A DNA stretch of 64,000 nucleotides, from assembly GCF_047948215.1 (NCBI RefSeq), contig NC_134457.1, positions 85,536,898 to 85,600,897 of the forward strand, given 5' to 3'. The notes beneath the pieces were generated by a model. That model was not told the origin of the DNA, did no database searches, and saw only the letters and a program-made list of their open reading frames with translations. Made by a program: the position numbers and the translations under genes. This DNA is from Lycorma delicatula (Eukaryota > Arthropoda > Insecta > Hemiptera > Fulgoridae). Numbering within the stretch: the first letter of the stretch is position 1; each line of letters starts with the position of its first letter. This document shows, piece after piece, positions 33,990 to 44,660 of the stretch.

Positions 33990-34860
33990 TCCTTCAGGTA
34001 AGTAAGCATTGTGATTGGACCAACCAGTAAGAAAGACCATCCATGTGGACGCTTTCACCACTTCACCTCGAATGGTGGTCTACTACTTTTTCACACAACT
34101 CTTATTTGATAGACCCCCTTCCATTTTAAATGAATTCCTCACCACCATTAACACCAATACAACGTCAACACAAACCATCTACAGTATTGTACAGACAACA
34201 GCGAGTTCTTTAAGTATAATATCATCACGGTTGTCAAGGAAGTTATGATACTCAATACCTTCATTCCTCAATACAGATGTTTGTTTACCAACTCACACAT
34301 GGTATCAGTAATGTGAACATATTTCTGTGCCTCCTTGTAACCTTCAACTTGGAATTGGGTGCATCTTTTGTGGAAACAAGTGCCTTTACGTCACCAGAAG
34401 ATCTAAGCAAAACCACATTCAATCTTATTTCACATTCAATATTATGTGCTTATAGTCTTCGGTGAATCCCATCAGCAAATGCAGTGGCACATAGAAGCAA
34501 AATCTTTCCATTGTTTCATCTAAAGTAAACTTATCTGACATGTTGAACTTCCAGCCGAAATTTTCCAAAATATTTTCTTCACTTTTATGCCACGACAGAA
34601 TATTTTTTATTGTAGTTGTAATTCCCAACTTTGGAACACGAGGCATTTCTGTTCCATCTGTTTCATATCGTATGTACTCAAACAGGTACAGAACTGCATT
34701 GTTCGTCAGTGTTGATTCCAACGCATTCTTATCACCAGCCTTAATAGTCAATATTCCTTCAACCATCAAAAAATTTCCATACGGTAATGTGTACACATCC
34801 TGTGGGTGAATTGGTATCCAAATTTTGTCATTGTTGTTATAAGTCGACGAAGCAACAATA
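33990..34860 (-). pseudogene. Double-jelly-roll major capsid protein, partial
   Basis: Open over 34796-34425 (123 residues): YTLPYGNFLMVEGILTIKAG, NAVLYLFEYIRYE, GITTTIKNILSWHKSEENIL, FCFYVPLHLLMGFTEDYKHI, ILNVK. This is the first jelly roll of the major capsid protein of Maverick/adintovirus-type elements. A stop (near 34425) precedes an LVLLRS-like strand and the rest is broken, with a second-half remnant near 34050-34000. Confidence 0.7.
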
Positions 34861-35702
34861 GATGGGTGTGATATTCAAACTGAGTGATTGTGTTATCATA
34901 GGAAACATTAAATAACATCCAATGTATCCTTTGCTGCTGCATTATGAATCACTGTGAAATCAATTTTGTGAAGGAAAAACACGTTCTGCGATGCTAACGC
35001 TCTGATGTTCAAACATTGACTGATCAGATTGCGAACTGTACTGCTACTATTGTTGTATATTAATCCCATCTTTCAGTTTATCTTAAGTGTAACCTCATGG
35101 TTATGGTCTCTCCATGAAAATTTATCAGTTTCCGTTCTCATATTTTAACTTTAAAGTGATTTTGTTTATACTCTTTGTATTCACCGGTAGGTATATTATA
35201 TTCTTTGGTTATTCGATTATTTTGAAGCCGGGCGGTATGCTAAGCCTAAATTCATGCAACATGTGATCTGATCCATTTCTATAAGAACCTTGTATAAGAT
35301 TGCATTTGACACATACAGTGTTCACATTGTTAATGTCGTCTGCTTCAACGACGTGTGCCATGTATTTGGTCCTAGACATGCCTTATCAAAACCTAACAGC
35401 GATGCCAAGATATCTTCTGACATTAGGTCAATCGTGGCGGTACATTTAACTTCACATTTTAAGGTATTTTAAGACACATAAATAAGGTTATTCTATGTTT
35501 TTCTTTTAATTCATCAGCAAAATTTGTAGCGATATCATCTACTTCATACCATCCAACTGTTAGTGTTAGCTTTATCTTGTTTTTTTTTTAATTCGCAAAA
35601 TGGTAAATGAGTTGTTGACACCCCCCCCCCCCCGGGTTCAACGTTCGATACAGAGTTATATGTGGTTACGTTTATCAGTGCCAACTTCCATTGACCATTG
35701 GT

Positions 35703-35715
35703 TAGATCTAAAGCT
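35703..35715 (+). repeat. SINE copy 2 target duplication, left
   Basis: TAGATCTAAAGCT, identical to 35916-35928. Lies within the penton-like coding sequence. Confidence 0.85.
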
Positions 35716-35915
35716 TTTTTCCTGTTTAGCCTCTGGTAATTACCTTTCAGATAATAATTCAAAGGATGATATGTATGAGTGTAAATGAAGTGTAGTCTTG
35801 TACAGTCTCAGTTCAACCATTCCTGAGATGTGTGGTTAATTGAAACCCAACCACCAAAAGAACACCAGTATCCATGATCTATTATTCAAATCCATGTAAA
35901 AATAACTGACTTTAC
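35716..35915 (-). mobile_element. tRNA-derived SINE, copy 2 (head missing)
   Basis: T-tract then CCTGTTTAGCCTCTGGTAA, GATATGTATGAGTGTAAATG and GTGTGGTTAATTGAAACCCA, matching copy 1. Ends at ATAACTGACTTTAC before the tRNA-like head, so it is 5'-truncated. Exact 13-bp duplications on both sides. Confidence 0.85.
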
Positions 35916-35928
35916 TAGATCTAAAGCT
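35916..35928 (+). repeat. SINE copy 2 target duplication, right
   Basis: TAGATCTAAAGCT, partner of 35703-35715. Confidence 0.85.
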
Positions 35929-35934
35929 GGGAAG

Positions 35935-36255
35935 AATGTAGTGTGTATTAATGAAGTAGTTCTGCTTATACAGAACATGATGATGCTAACAGGTATGCAG
36001 ATGAACCACGACTGAAGAATTGAAGACATAAATGTCCACATATAATCGTGTTTGTATGCTGCCTGGATTGATAATTGTAATTTATAATGAGTCTGATAAA
36101 AATAACATATCAATTCATTCGATGGACACAAATTACTGAAACTGTCAAAATAGTCTGCTAACTGTCCTCGTTTTCAAAATAAACCCAATACGTTCCATGA
36201 CCAGTACTGCAATCTAGATTCACTATCAGAGACTCATTAGTTTTCAGTTCATCGG
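35935..36255 (-). pseudogene. Adenain-like cysteine protease remnant
   Basis: Frameshifted pieces: NESLIVNLDCSTGHGTYWVY, carrying the expected catalytic His region (usual form G.GTHWV; the His is replaced by Tyr here), a broken segment where DSFG should be, and TIICGHLCLQFF near 36050-36015 with the catalytic Cys. In Mavericks and adintoviruses this protease processes capsid proteins. Directly follows the phospholipase-like frame, whose last residues (MRPLLNIELIWYAQKLKI) fit the linker seen in such proteins. Confidence 0.7.
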
Positions 36256-36860
36256 GTAATGCATCCAACATAGACTCCTTGAAACTCTACTATTTTTAGT
36301 TTTTGCGCATACCATATCAATTCGATATTCAATAGTGGTCGCATTGGTATTCCCTTTATCGGAGATGACGTTGATGATGTTTTTTTTATCTTTTCATCGA
36401 TCTCCAACCCAGTCATATGGTAGGGTTTGAGGTATAATCCTCTTTCTCCAGTCCTTGCTTTTGTTTTCATCATCTCTACAAGATTATTTTTCTTCTTTGT
36501 ACATGGTCTTCTACCACCACATCCACCACAGAATTTCGCTTTGAGTTTCATCGCATTTGTAACAGCCAGTGCCTTTTCTGCGATACTTGAGTCGCTGGCT
36601 TTAACCTGTTCCCAAGCACGCATTTGACAAAATTCATGGTCAGCAATGGCTTTGTTTGCATTATCACTGTGTGTAGTGTATGCAATGTCGTGTACTTTAC
36701 AAGCTGCATCCAACTTGTTTATTCCTGGATCGCCTTTTTAAACGGTTTCTTAAATTCATCCTGATCTGCAGTACTGATATCCTGGAATATGTAATTTGGC
36801 TGGCAGTAGTTCGATGCCTTTATTTATCACTTTACCAGCTATCTTTTTTGGCACCTTCTA
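36249..36860 (-). pseudogene. Phospholipase A2-like domain (viral capsid type)
   Basis: A degraded calcium-loop region (HIPGYQYC..G, 36790-36760) precedes NKLDAACKVHDIAY, with the catalytic His-Asp pair of viral phospholipase A2 domains, then KAIADHEFCQMRAWEQVKA and ALAVTNAMKLKAKF. Such domains occur in densovirus capsids and in adintovirus/Maverick proteins, where they are thought to breach the endosome. Order with the protease favours the latter. Longest open run 36713-36249; a frameshift and stops precede it. Confidence 0.75.
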
Positions 36861-37008
36861 ATATGATCCTATCACTCTTACTGCTTCTGTGGTAAGACTT
36901 GTTAATAGTCTGTGACTGGCGATCCGTTTCATCCTCCTCATCCTTCACATGTTGGAGTGAGGATGAACTGTATACATCTATTCACTGCCGTACTAATTAT
37001 TATCCGAT

Positions 37009-37368
37009 TTATGGATGTGTGGAAAAAACTTTGGCCAGATCTGTAATCAGTAGAAGTTTTACAATTTTATTTGGATTTATTATCGGTGAGTGTACATTAT
37101 TGTTAGTCAGATCTTTGGTGGGAACAACTTTGGCCAGATCTGTGATCTTTTCATTATTAGCCTCATTGTATTCTGGATTGTACACTCTTTTATCATTACA
37201 CAAAATCATAAGTACACCAAAAGGCAAATACTCTTTTTTTCCTTTTAACCACTGGGTTAGTTTAACGTAGCACTTGATACATGCTACATGTAAAGCCCAG
37301 GATTTATCTTGGTCTCCTAAGGGACAGTCAAAATAATGTTTGTAAGCAGTTTTCAGCATGGTTTTCAT
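37009..37368 (-). pseudogene. Unassigned protein at the 5' side of the virus-like block
   Basis: 119 open residues. Middle part DKSWALHVACIKCYVKLTQW followed by LKGKKEYLPFGVLMI recalls a Cys-containing protein seen widely in insect genomes, but I cannot name its function. Whether it belongs to the virus-like element or to another mobile element is unclear. Confidence 0.45.
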
Positions 37369-37369
37369 G

Positions 37370-38120
37370 GTAAATTCTTAGCAAAGTAATAAAAAATATT
37401 TGGAGAATTTTTTCAAATTCGATTTTTATTCATTGTAAAATTCAAAATGTTTTAATGAATGAAAGTAAACTGAAATATTACAGAAATACTTAATTATAAA
37501 AATTAAGTTTTAATTTTTTAAATATTTATACTTCATAAAATTGTTTCACCATGCATACGTGCAAACACAAACATGCACTTTATGGCATCACTTGTGAAAC
37601 AATCTTTATAATATCTGTATTATAATACCACTCCCACAACTAAAGAACACAAGTCATACCAACAGCTGAACTCATACTGAAGAAAATTTCATCACGTTGA
37701 ATTACTCATTACTTGACTGACTGACATGTCTATACATTTGTGGATTCACATGAAATGACATCATTCGACTGTTATTATAAAATATTGGTTTACAGCATTT
37801 ATCACTATATAAATCAGATGTGAATAAGGAAACATATAACTATCGGCATTTAAGTTGGTACAAAAAAACTATTAGCATTCAACAAACATTTGGCATGGTA
37901 ATAGGCCTGCTGAAAACATTGTCAGTTTAGTATAGATATTTATATCTAAAAATACATACAATGCTATTTAATTAAAACTAGTTTAGTATCCCAATTAATA
38001 TTATTTTATAATATGTTAAATAATTATTTTTTCTACTCTTTTATTGCTGTAACTTGCAAATTCCAAAGTCACTGTCGTCGATAGATTCTAAAGAGCTTAT
38101 GTCTGATTCTAAATTCACAT
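37370..38120. other. Intron sequence, no feature seen
   Basis: AT-rich stretch between the virus-like block and the transposase fragment. Confidence 0.5.
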
Positions 38121-38134
38121 TTATCACAGAATGG

Positions 38135-38590
38135 TCAATGTGCACATTATGTAAATGTTCATCTTCAATGTATTTTTTTCAACATTGACATCATACTCAC
38201 AGACATTGCTCCACTCAGCTTCAGACACTTTATGAAATTCCTCTTCAGCTAACTTAAGAACTGCCAGCATCTTAAAAGTTGTATTTCTTTTGGTTATTTG
38301 CCCTTTCACTTGAATCCAAGTCATTTGAATGGGATTTAAGTCAGGCTGATAAGGTGGGAACCATAGAACTGTGTGACCGTAATTTTCAAAAATGTCAACT
38401 GTTAGAAATTTCTTTTGATTTTCGTTGTGTAATTTTATATCACATAATTCAGTCTTCATCATAGCAGGAGAACAGTTAATTTATTGTTTGGCTAATCATT
38501 TTATCATATCGCTTTTTAAAGAGTTCAAATTTGGCTGCTTTTGTAGCAGAACGTTGTGGTACAATGGATTATCTAGTACAATGAGCGATC
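38135..38590 (-). pseudogene. DDE transposase C-terminal fragment (Tc1/IS630-like)
   Basis: VLDNPLYHNVLLQKQP with the second catalytic Asp (usual form VxDNAxYHS), then IKLHNENQKKFLTVDIFENY and GHTVLWFPPYQPDLNPIQMT, where the last catalytic residue, normally Glu in LNPIE, is Gln. Ends VSEAEWSNVCEYDVNVEKN. One frameshift near 38460. The N-terminal part is absent. Confidence 0.7.
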
Positions 38591-38599
38591 AAGAATGTA

Positions 38600-39332
38600 A
38601 GAATGAATGAGTATCAGACGAGAATGTTTATCCTTTGATACTCTTTTTAACTTTTACTCTAAAGCTGTGTGTCAAGAGACATTGAAACAAATGGGAGATT
38701 GGTATAAAAGGTAATGGGTACTTAATTAACAATTTATGCTAGGCTGGTGATGTTGCATTCTTGTGTATAATAATGACAACCTTGAGCTTTTGTTGAATAA
38801 AGTCAGCAGATTTTATAAAAAGTATTGGTTTAAGTTAAAATTTAAAAAAAAATAAAGCATTGGGTATTAGTAAAGAAATGGTTAATGAATTTAGAAATGT
38901 TTTGTAGGGCCAAAACATGGAGAGAGTTACATTTTGTAAATATTTATGTTGTTGATTTAATGTGCGATAGGACTGTGATAGTAATCTAAGAGTTTGTATT
39001 GAGTTAGTCAGGGATGCTTTCTTTAAAATGAGACTTTCATTATATCCTTAAGAACTAACTTAAATAACTCATTGTAGAGCGGACTATTTTTTATCAAATT
39101 CAGTGAGTATACATTTATTATTCAAGTGTGTTAAGTTTGTAGTACTTATGTTTATGTGCTGCATACATCACAAACATATACTCTTTGTAATTTGTATGTT
39201 ATGGTTAGCAAATTTGGTTATGTTTTATTTTTTTTTTTTTTTAGTTCAAATAAGATTTTCACATGTTGGTGAACATGTTATTTATTTGCTTTATTTTTTA
39301 TACAGAGAGCTGAATAATTTTTAAAATTTCAG
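38600..39332. other. Intron sequence before exon 7
   Basis: AT-rich, no feature besides the acceptor of exon 7. Confidence 0.5.
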
Positions 39333-39540
39333 GTTAGAAGGCTTGGTTTGGAAGGTGTTAGAAAAACAAGTGAACCGGATATGGGAGCAGCTACAAGTGC
39401 TGTTCATCGCAGCACTGACTGTATTGTTACTCAGCAGAAGGACTTGGCTTCTTCTTCTGATTCTGATCTTCTTCTTCGATCAGCTCCTCCTTGGGTACAT
39501 TCTAGATTTCCATTTATTCCTTCTGAAAGGGAAAAAGCAG
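39333..39540 (+). CDS. ANO8: ANO8-like exon 7: Ser-rich tail
   Basis: 208 nt, phase 0 in and 1 out, acceptor AATTTCAG, donor GTATAT. Encodes VRRLGLEGVRKTSEPDMG, then a Ser/Asp-rich stretch ending HSRFPFIPSEREKA. Upstream intron is 8 kb and contains the virus-like block. The codon split with exon 8 gives Gly. Confidence 0.88.
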
Positions 39541-39966
39541 GTATATATTGCAGTTTATATATCTTATGAATCTCTGCTTCTTATGAATTAATTTACATTA
39601 GCGTTTATTGGAGATAATTTTTTGTTACTGATTACAATATATAAATAACAATTTAGCCATTGTTCATGATCAGTCTTTTTTTAATCTCAAATTATATGCT
39701 GCTTGGTGTAAATATTTTTAATTTACGATCATGTACATTTATTTCCTTTCTAATATTAGAGATTTTGTTTACATGCATTTTAATTTATGTGTATAAACCA
39801 GAAACTGTCAGTAAACTTAACTGCATGACTGAATATTTGTTTTATATTTTTTTGTATATGTAATGGCACTTGTCTGAATTGTAAATTAGGTTAGAATTAG
39901 TTGCCCCTTGAAAACTTACAGTTCTACTGATACTCATGAAAATTAATTACTTTAATTTTTATCTAG
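39541..39966. other. Intron between exons 7 and 8
   Basis: 426 bp, GT-AG, no feature. Confidence 0.8.
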
Positions 39967-40304
39967 GTGGATCGTCAAAAGCAATAGTAGAAAGAGTAAG
40001 TGAGCAGACAAGTGTAGAGACTACTACATCTGAGCCGGATCCAGTAGCTGCAAAAAAACATAGAGTAAAACAGAGTCTGATGAAGAGGGCTCGTAGTGTT
40101 GCTATATTCTCTCTGAAGCTGAAAGAACGACGTGCAAAAGAAGCTTCTGAAAGTAAACCTCCTAAAGAAAGACCATCACCATTACGTCCTTCACCTGATA
40201 TTCAAGTAGGTGGTGAACTGTCGTGCATACCGATTGAAAAATTAATATCTGTTGAAGATGTCAGTAAACAGTTAAGAAAAGCAAATGACACTATTAATAT
40301 GTAA
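39967..40304 (+). CDS. ANO8: ANO8-like terminal coding exon with stop
   Basis: 338 nt, phase 1 in, acceptor TTTTTATCTAG, ending in TAA at 40302-40304. Encodes the last 112 residues plus the Gly completed from exon 7: an acidic start, a basic KKHRVKQSLMKRARSVAIF segment that could be an amphipathic or lipid-contacting helix (inference), a Lys/Pro-rich stretch, and a final ISVEDVSKQLRKANDTINM. The stop overlaps an AATAAA hexamer. Confidence 0.9.
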
Positions 40305-40308
40305 TAAA
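40303..40308 (+). promoter_or_regulatory. AATAAA overlapping the ANO8 stop codon
   Basis: AATAAA begins one base into the TAA stop. A second AATAAA at 40472-40477 precedes a genomic A-tract. In sequence this AT-rich, the hexamer is common by chance; I cannot say which site, if any, is used. Confidence 0.2.
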
Positions 40309-43160
40309 AAATTTAGTAATTTATTGAACTTATCATAGTCCATATAGGTGCCTCAACAGGTCAAGTGTGCTTTTGTCATCATACATAAGGTGAGTAGTTT
40401 TAGAAATGCCGATCGGCACTGCTTCCTAATTGGAAAACACTCACACATGTGTACACATTAAAAGATAAATTAATAAAACAAAAAAAAAAACCATACATAA
40501 ACCTACAAACATACAAAGTCATGCGCACCTGTTGTGTTTCCAATGAGATTTGCAGTTAGTTTTCTGTATCGATGGAGTTTGGATAAGTTACATAATGAAA
40601 AGAAAACAACTCTTTGTAAAGAAAAAGAATTTATGAACTTTACACCAAGTAAAAAGAAAAAAAAATATTTAAGATGAACATTAAATTAATGAAATAATTA
40701 ATTACTTCCATCCTTCTGTATTTTTGTATTGTTATAAATTTATATTGAAAATATTTTTTAAAAAATTTATTCGATTTTTCCCATAAATATTTATCATTAC
40801 CTAATATACAATTTTTGGATGTTGTTTATAATATCATAGCCCTTTCATTACATTTATTCTTGTCACAATAACCAGATTCTTGTTTTTTAATAAATGCCAT
40901 GATATTTGACTGAAGTAAAAAAAAATTAAATAAGAATAGGTTACATTTTTGGTATTAAGTTTGTATAATTTAGATTGTATCCAAATTATAATGGTGAAAG
41001 AAAATTTGTCTTGTACTTTATATGTGTAGAAGTATTTCATTTTTTTATTTTTTGTTTATGTAAGCTTAATGATTGTTCATGGGAATATAATATCCACTTA
41101 TCCTCTAATCTCCATGTTGGAGTAGCAGTATCTAGTCAGACTTCGCATTTTACAATTTTAAAAATTTTAACCTTATTACCATGCACAAGCTTTGAACTTA
41201 TATTGAAAATTAAATTTATCTTTAACAAAAAAATATGTGTGTACAGAGAGCTCTCTGGGTTATCTCACATGTTAAGAGAGATATGAAAAATCTTTGTTAC
41301 AGGCATAATTTCAGTAAAAATTTTAATATGGCTTGAAAATGTTTTCATAGTGGAATTACTGTGCACTTGAAGATATTTATGAACTACACATTAACTCTCA
41401 TGTAAAAGCATTCATTTTTACATATAATTTATCTGATTTGAAAGATTATTTACATAATAAATTAGTTAAATCAATAATTTTCAGAGGATAGTAAGTTTGA
41501 CAGTAGCTCACATCTATATTAAACTTTAAGTACTTGTAAATGAATTATCTGTTAATTGTTTGCCTACTGTAAAAGTAGTCTATAGAACAGTAATTTATAA
41601 ATTACTCGTGTTATATACAAAATATTACTTACTTCAATAATTAGAAATTATTCATATTTTTTTTATTATTATTATTGTTATATGAAGTAAATTTCAGATG
41701 TAGAAAAAATATTTATTAAGGTGACTCGAAAATTAAATCTTTTAGTAAGAAAACATTTCAGAAATAGTGATTTTGCATGAAAAATTAATGACATAGATAT
41801 AGTTTACCTTACAACATAAAATAATCAAATAAAAAGAAAAAAATGTTTTAAAAAGTGGTAAAACTACAATATGAGCACTACACCTACATTAAAATTAAAA
41901 AATTGGATTGTTATGTTGTGTTATATTTGTTAATTCTTTTTCCTTTTATTTATTATTTTGGTATAATTGATCTGCAGTATAACAGAGTGTAATATAACTG
42001 GGAAGCACTGTATACAACATTACTGTACAACTGGTAATTTTACTTAGTAAGATTAATTAAAACCCAAAAGTGTTATATTCATTTTCTAATTGTACTATTG
42101 TCATTATAAAAAGTAATTGAGATAATTATATATTATTATTCTTTATTTTAGGTCTTGTTGATTATTCTTTATATTTACAGTTTTAAGTCTCTATGAGCCT
42201 GAATTAGTTTAATGGTTCCATTAACTAATATAAATTAAAAGAATAAAGAAGTAAAAACAGCGCTACCTGTAATCAGTTTAAAAAAAAGCCAATAATCCTT
42301 AAACACAATTTTCAGATAAATGTTTACAATGTTTTTTATTTATCAAATCATTTTATTTAAAAAGAATTAGACTTTGTTTATTTTTATTTTTACAAATGAC
42401 TTAATAGATTCTATGCTATTATTTGTATGTGGAACATTTTTATGATTGTTAAAATTCATTTGATAGTCAGTGATATTTAGATTATATTTACTGTTGATGG
42501 TAGAAAAGTTTTATATTACCCACAGTGAGTAACCAGAGATCAGATGATTATTAAAACTGGCTAAGTGATTAGCAAATAACAGTTGCTTTTGTGCTTTTCT
42601 GTTGGAGACATACCGGATACGAAATTCATTCACATCTTATTGAAAGTCTGAGGATCCACTGTTGAAGGTCCATGTGACTCGAAAAATATATACACAAACT
42701 AAAACATGATTCATATATTTCAGTGGTGTCAATCCTCACCATTTATTTTAATATAGTTAAATGTAAAAATAAATTACGTAATTCATGCATGTATTCTTCC
42801 AGCAGAGTTCCCAAAATCTTTCAAAAATTTTACAGCAGAATTTGAAAAAGAGATTGTATTATGCAAATAATAACTAATCAATATAACTGTTTCAAACAGA
42901 TATTTGCCTCTCTTTAACTGTGTTTCACCCCTATTTCAGGATGACATTCTGCTTTTTTATATTACCTTTGAACTTTTTTCATGGTCAACAATAGACATAT
43001 TTTGGTTTTTAGGCATTCCCAAAATGTATATTATACTCCCTTATTTTGAACATGTATTCTTTGGAGTTTATATAATTTCAATTCATGCGGTAAATAATGT
43101 TAATTTTTATTATAATCCATTTTTCCCCTTTATGTGTACATTAAGTCTATTCAACTAGTA
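40305..43160. other. ANO8 3' flank or 3' UTR, no gene seen
   Basis: AT-rich, with several AATAAA hexamers. Part must be the ANO8 3' UTR, but its end cannot be placed from sequence alone. No mobile-element protein. Confidence 0.5.
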
Positions 43161-43164
43161 AACA

Positions 43165-43410
43165 ATAACCAACCCCTTATGGCCCAATGAGATGAAAATG
43201 ATATGTATGACATGTAAATGAGGTATAGTACAGACCCTGGCCATCCATTCTTAAGATGTGTGGTTAATTAAACCCCAACCACTAAAGTACACCGGTATCA
43301 GCTGCTTAGCATTTAAATCCATATAAAAGCAACTAGCTTTTACTAGTGTTTGAATCTCAAAACATTCAACTTTGAAAATCAGCTAATTTGTTAAACATCT
43401 GATCTGCAGT
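43165..43410 (-). mobile_element. tRNA-derived SINE, copy 3 (diverged)
   Basis: GATATGTATGACATGTAAATGAGGTATAG, GATGTGTGGTTAATTAAACCCCAACC, ACACCGGTATC and AATCAGCTAATTTG match copies 1 and 2. The tRNA-like head is heavily changed. Ends estimated. Confidence 0.75.
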
Positions 43411-43830
43411 AACAAGTTAACTGCTGAAAAATGTTAAAAAATGGATCCCAGAACTGTATCACTATTATTTTCTAAGAAATAGAGTGTAGTAAACAACAAA
43501 TTGAGTTGAAAAAAATAGTTTGTTTGCTTTGGCATAAAATAACTGTTAAATTGTTAATAAATAATAAAATTTATTAGTTAAATTAGTAGAGAATTTAGTT
43601 CTGAAAAAATGGATGTAAATAAAGTCAGTAAAAAGTAAATAATAGGGCAAGAAAATAATGTATTCTTTAATGCAGAACAATAAGGAAAAACTGAATTACA
43701 GTTTTAGACTAAAACAAACATCCTTCTATTATTGAATAAAATTGTAAAAACAAATTGACTTCTAAAACCAGATAAAATAACATAAATTATTTTTACATTA
43801 CATCAACTGTTCAAAATGTCTACTATCAAC
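43410..43830. other. AT-rich spacer
   Basis: No feature recognised. Confidence 0.5.
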
Positions 43831-44660
43831 CTGAAAACACACTTCAGCATGGTGAGTTAACAGATGAGATAGCATTTTCTAGCATTCTTGGGTCATTTTG
43901 TCTTCAGTGGTCAACATGATTCTTTGTAAAAGCTCATTTGTATTTTCTGATATTTGTGTGTACACTAATGTTTTCTTATATCTCCAAAAGAAATCTAAGG
44001 GATTCATATCAATTGATCTAGCTGGCCATAGTTGGAGGTCCATCTCGACCACTCCAGCGGTTAGGAAATGTTTCATTTAATAATGAATATCAGGATAATA
44101 AAAATGGGCTGGTGTATCATCATGTTAGAAATACATATCAGTTCTTGTATTAAGTCGAACATCCTCCAAACGTATTGAAGAACGTTCAGGTAACCATTAT
44201 CTCTGCGTGTACTGTTGAAAGTGTGAGGTCCAGTAAGAACATTACATATTATCCCACACCAAACATTTATTTAATGAAAAACGATGCTGAAAATTAGTTT
44301 CAATTGTTTCACGAGAATTGTTACATTTCCAAAAACATTTGTTTCATGTATTGTTTTTCCCATTTTGTGTAAATGTTGCTTCATCTGTAAATATTATAAT
44401 GGAAGATTGTTTTGTAATAGCCATTGACAACAATTCAGCCGCAGATTGTAGTCACCTTCTTCAAGATATTGAACTGGTTGAGGGTGATATGGATAGAGAG
44501 ATCTTCATTATATAATGTTCACCATATACTGTTGTGTTGAATCCCAAATATATAGATAATTTTTGAGTAATATTAGTTGGACTTCGTTCTGTCATATGTA
44601 AAATCTGCTCATTCACATTTTTTCCCATTCAGATGTTACATTGATTGTTCCACTTTCCCT
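43830..44660 (-). pseudogene. Tc1/mariner-related transposase of the DUF4817 group, broken
   Basis: From right to left on the - strand: YHPQPVQYLEEGDYNLRLN, QWLLQNN, LQMKQHLHKMG (frameshifted TDEATF region), INVWCGII, NVLTGPHTFNS, then QLWPARSIDMNPLDFFWRYK with the last catalytic region, and LVYTQISENTNELLQRI. Order and motifs match the insect DUF4817 transposase group. Multiple stops. Confidence 0.7.

Larger units (their letters stand above)
35080..35990 (-). pseudogene. Penton-like minor capsid protein, split by a SINE
   Basis: ALDLTNGQWKLALINVTTYN SV (35716-35640) is the start of the jelly-roll region, then a poly-C slip near 35620-35634, then in another frame ILASLLGFDKACLGPN.WH and, near 35120-35090, NFHGETITMRLHLR at the C-terminus. 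The pattern matches minor capsid (penton) proteins of adintovirus-type elements. A SINE with 13-bp duplications separates the N-terminal end. Confidence 0.6.
33990..37370 (-). mobile_element. Maverick/Polinton- or adintovirus-like morphogenesis block, degraded
   Basis: On the - strand, in order: an unassigned protein (37368-37009), a phospholipase A2-like domain (36860-36249), an adenain-type protease (36250-35935), a penton-like minor capsid protein (35990-35080) and a double-jelly-roll major capsid protein (34860-33990). This gene set is typical of Mavericks/adintoviruses. No DNA polymerase B, integrase or packaging ATPase was seen, so it is a partial copy. All genes carry stops or frameshifts. 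A SINE lies inside the penton-like gene. Confidence 0.75.
527..40304 (+). other. ANO8: Anoctamin-8-like gene, 3' part (8 exons, partial)
   Basis: The gene as a whole. Eight exons with GT-AG introns keep one reading frame: coding lengths 75, 237, 198, 132, 197, 256, 208 and 338 nt sum to 1641 nt, giving 546 codons plus TAA. Splice phases match at every junction, including the two split codons (exons 5/6 and 7/8). From family knowledge, anoctamins (TMEM16) are ten-helix membrane proteins acting as ion channels or lipid scramblases; ANO8 is reported as an ER-plasma membrane tether. The order FVNSFLSLFYIAFYL, TM6, QAELES, SSAFPLAALCALINNLVEIRSD and AIPDLPDWVATEMAKVEF matches ANO8 better than other anoctamins. 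The cytosolic N-terminus and first helices lie left of the window. The roughly 40-kb span comes from introns loaded with transposable elements. Confidence 0.92.

Noticed and set aside
36427..36627. + strand hydrophobic open frame, possible membrane protein
   Set aside because: Antisense to the phospholipase A2-like frame, which carries recognisable motifs.
36249..36860. Densovirus capsid insertion
   Set aside because: The phospholipase-like domain alone would allow it, but the adjoining adenain-like protease and double-jelly-roll capsid fit a Maverick/adintovirus-type element better.
40975..41286. 103-residue + strand open frame after ANO8
   Set aside because: No Kozak-like start, no motif, Phe/Ile/Leu-rich noise of AT-rich DNA.
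42904..43158. 84-residue + strand open frame
   Set aside because: Hydrophobic low-information sequence expected by chance at this base composition.
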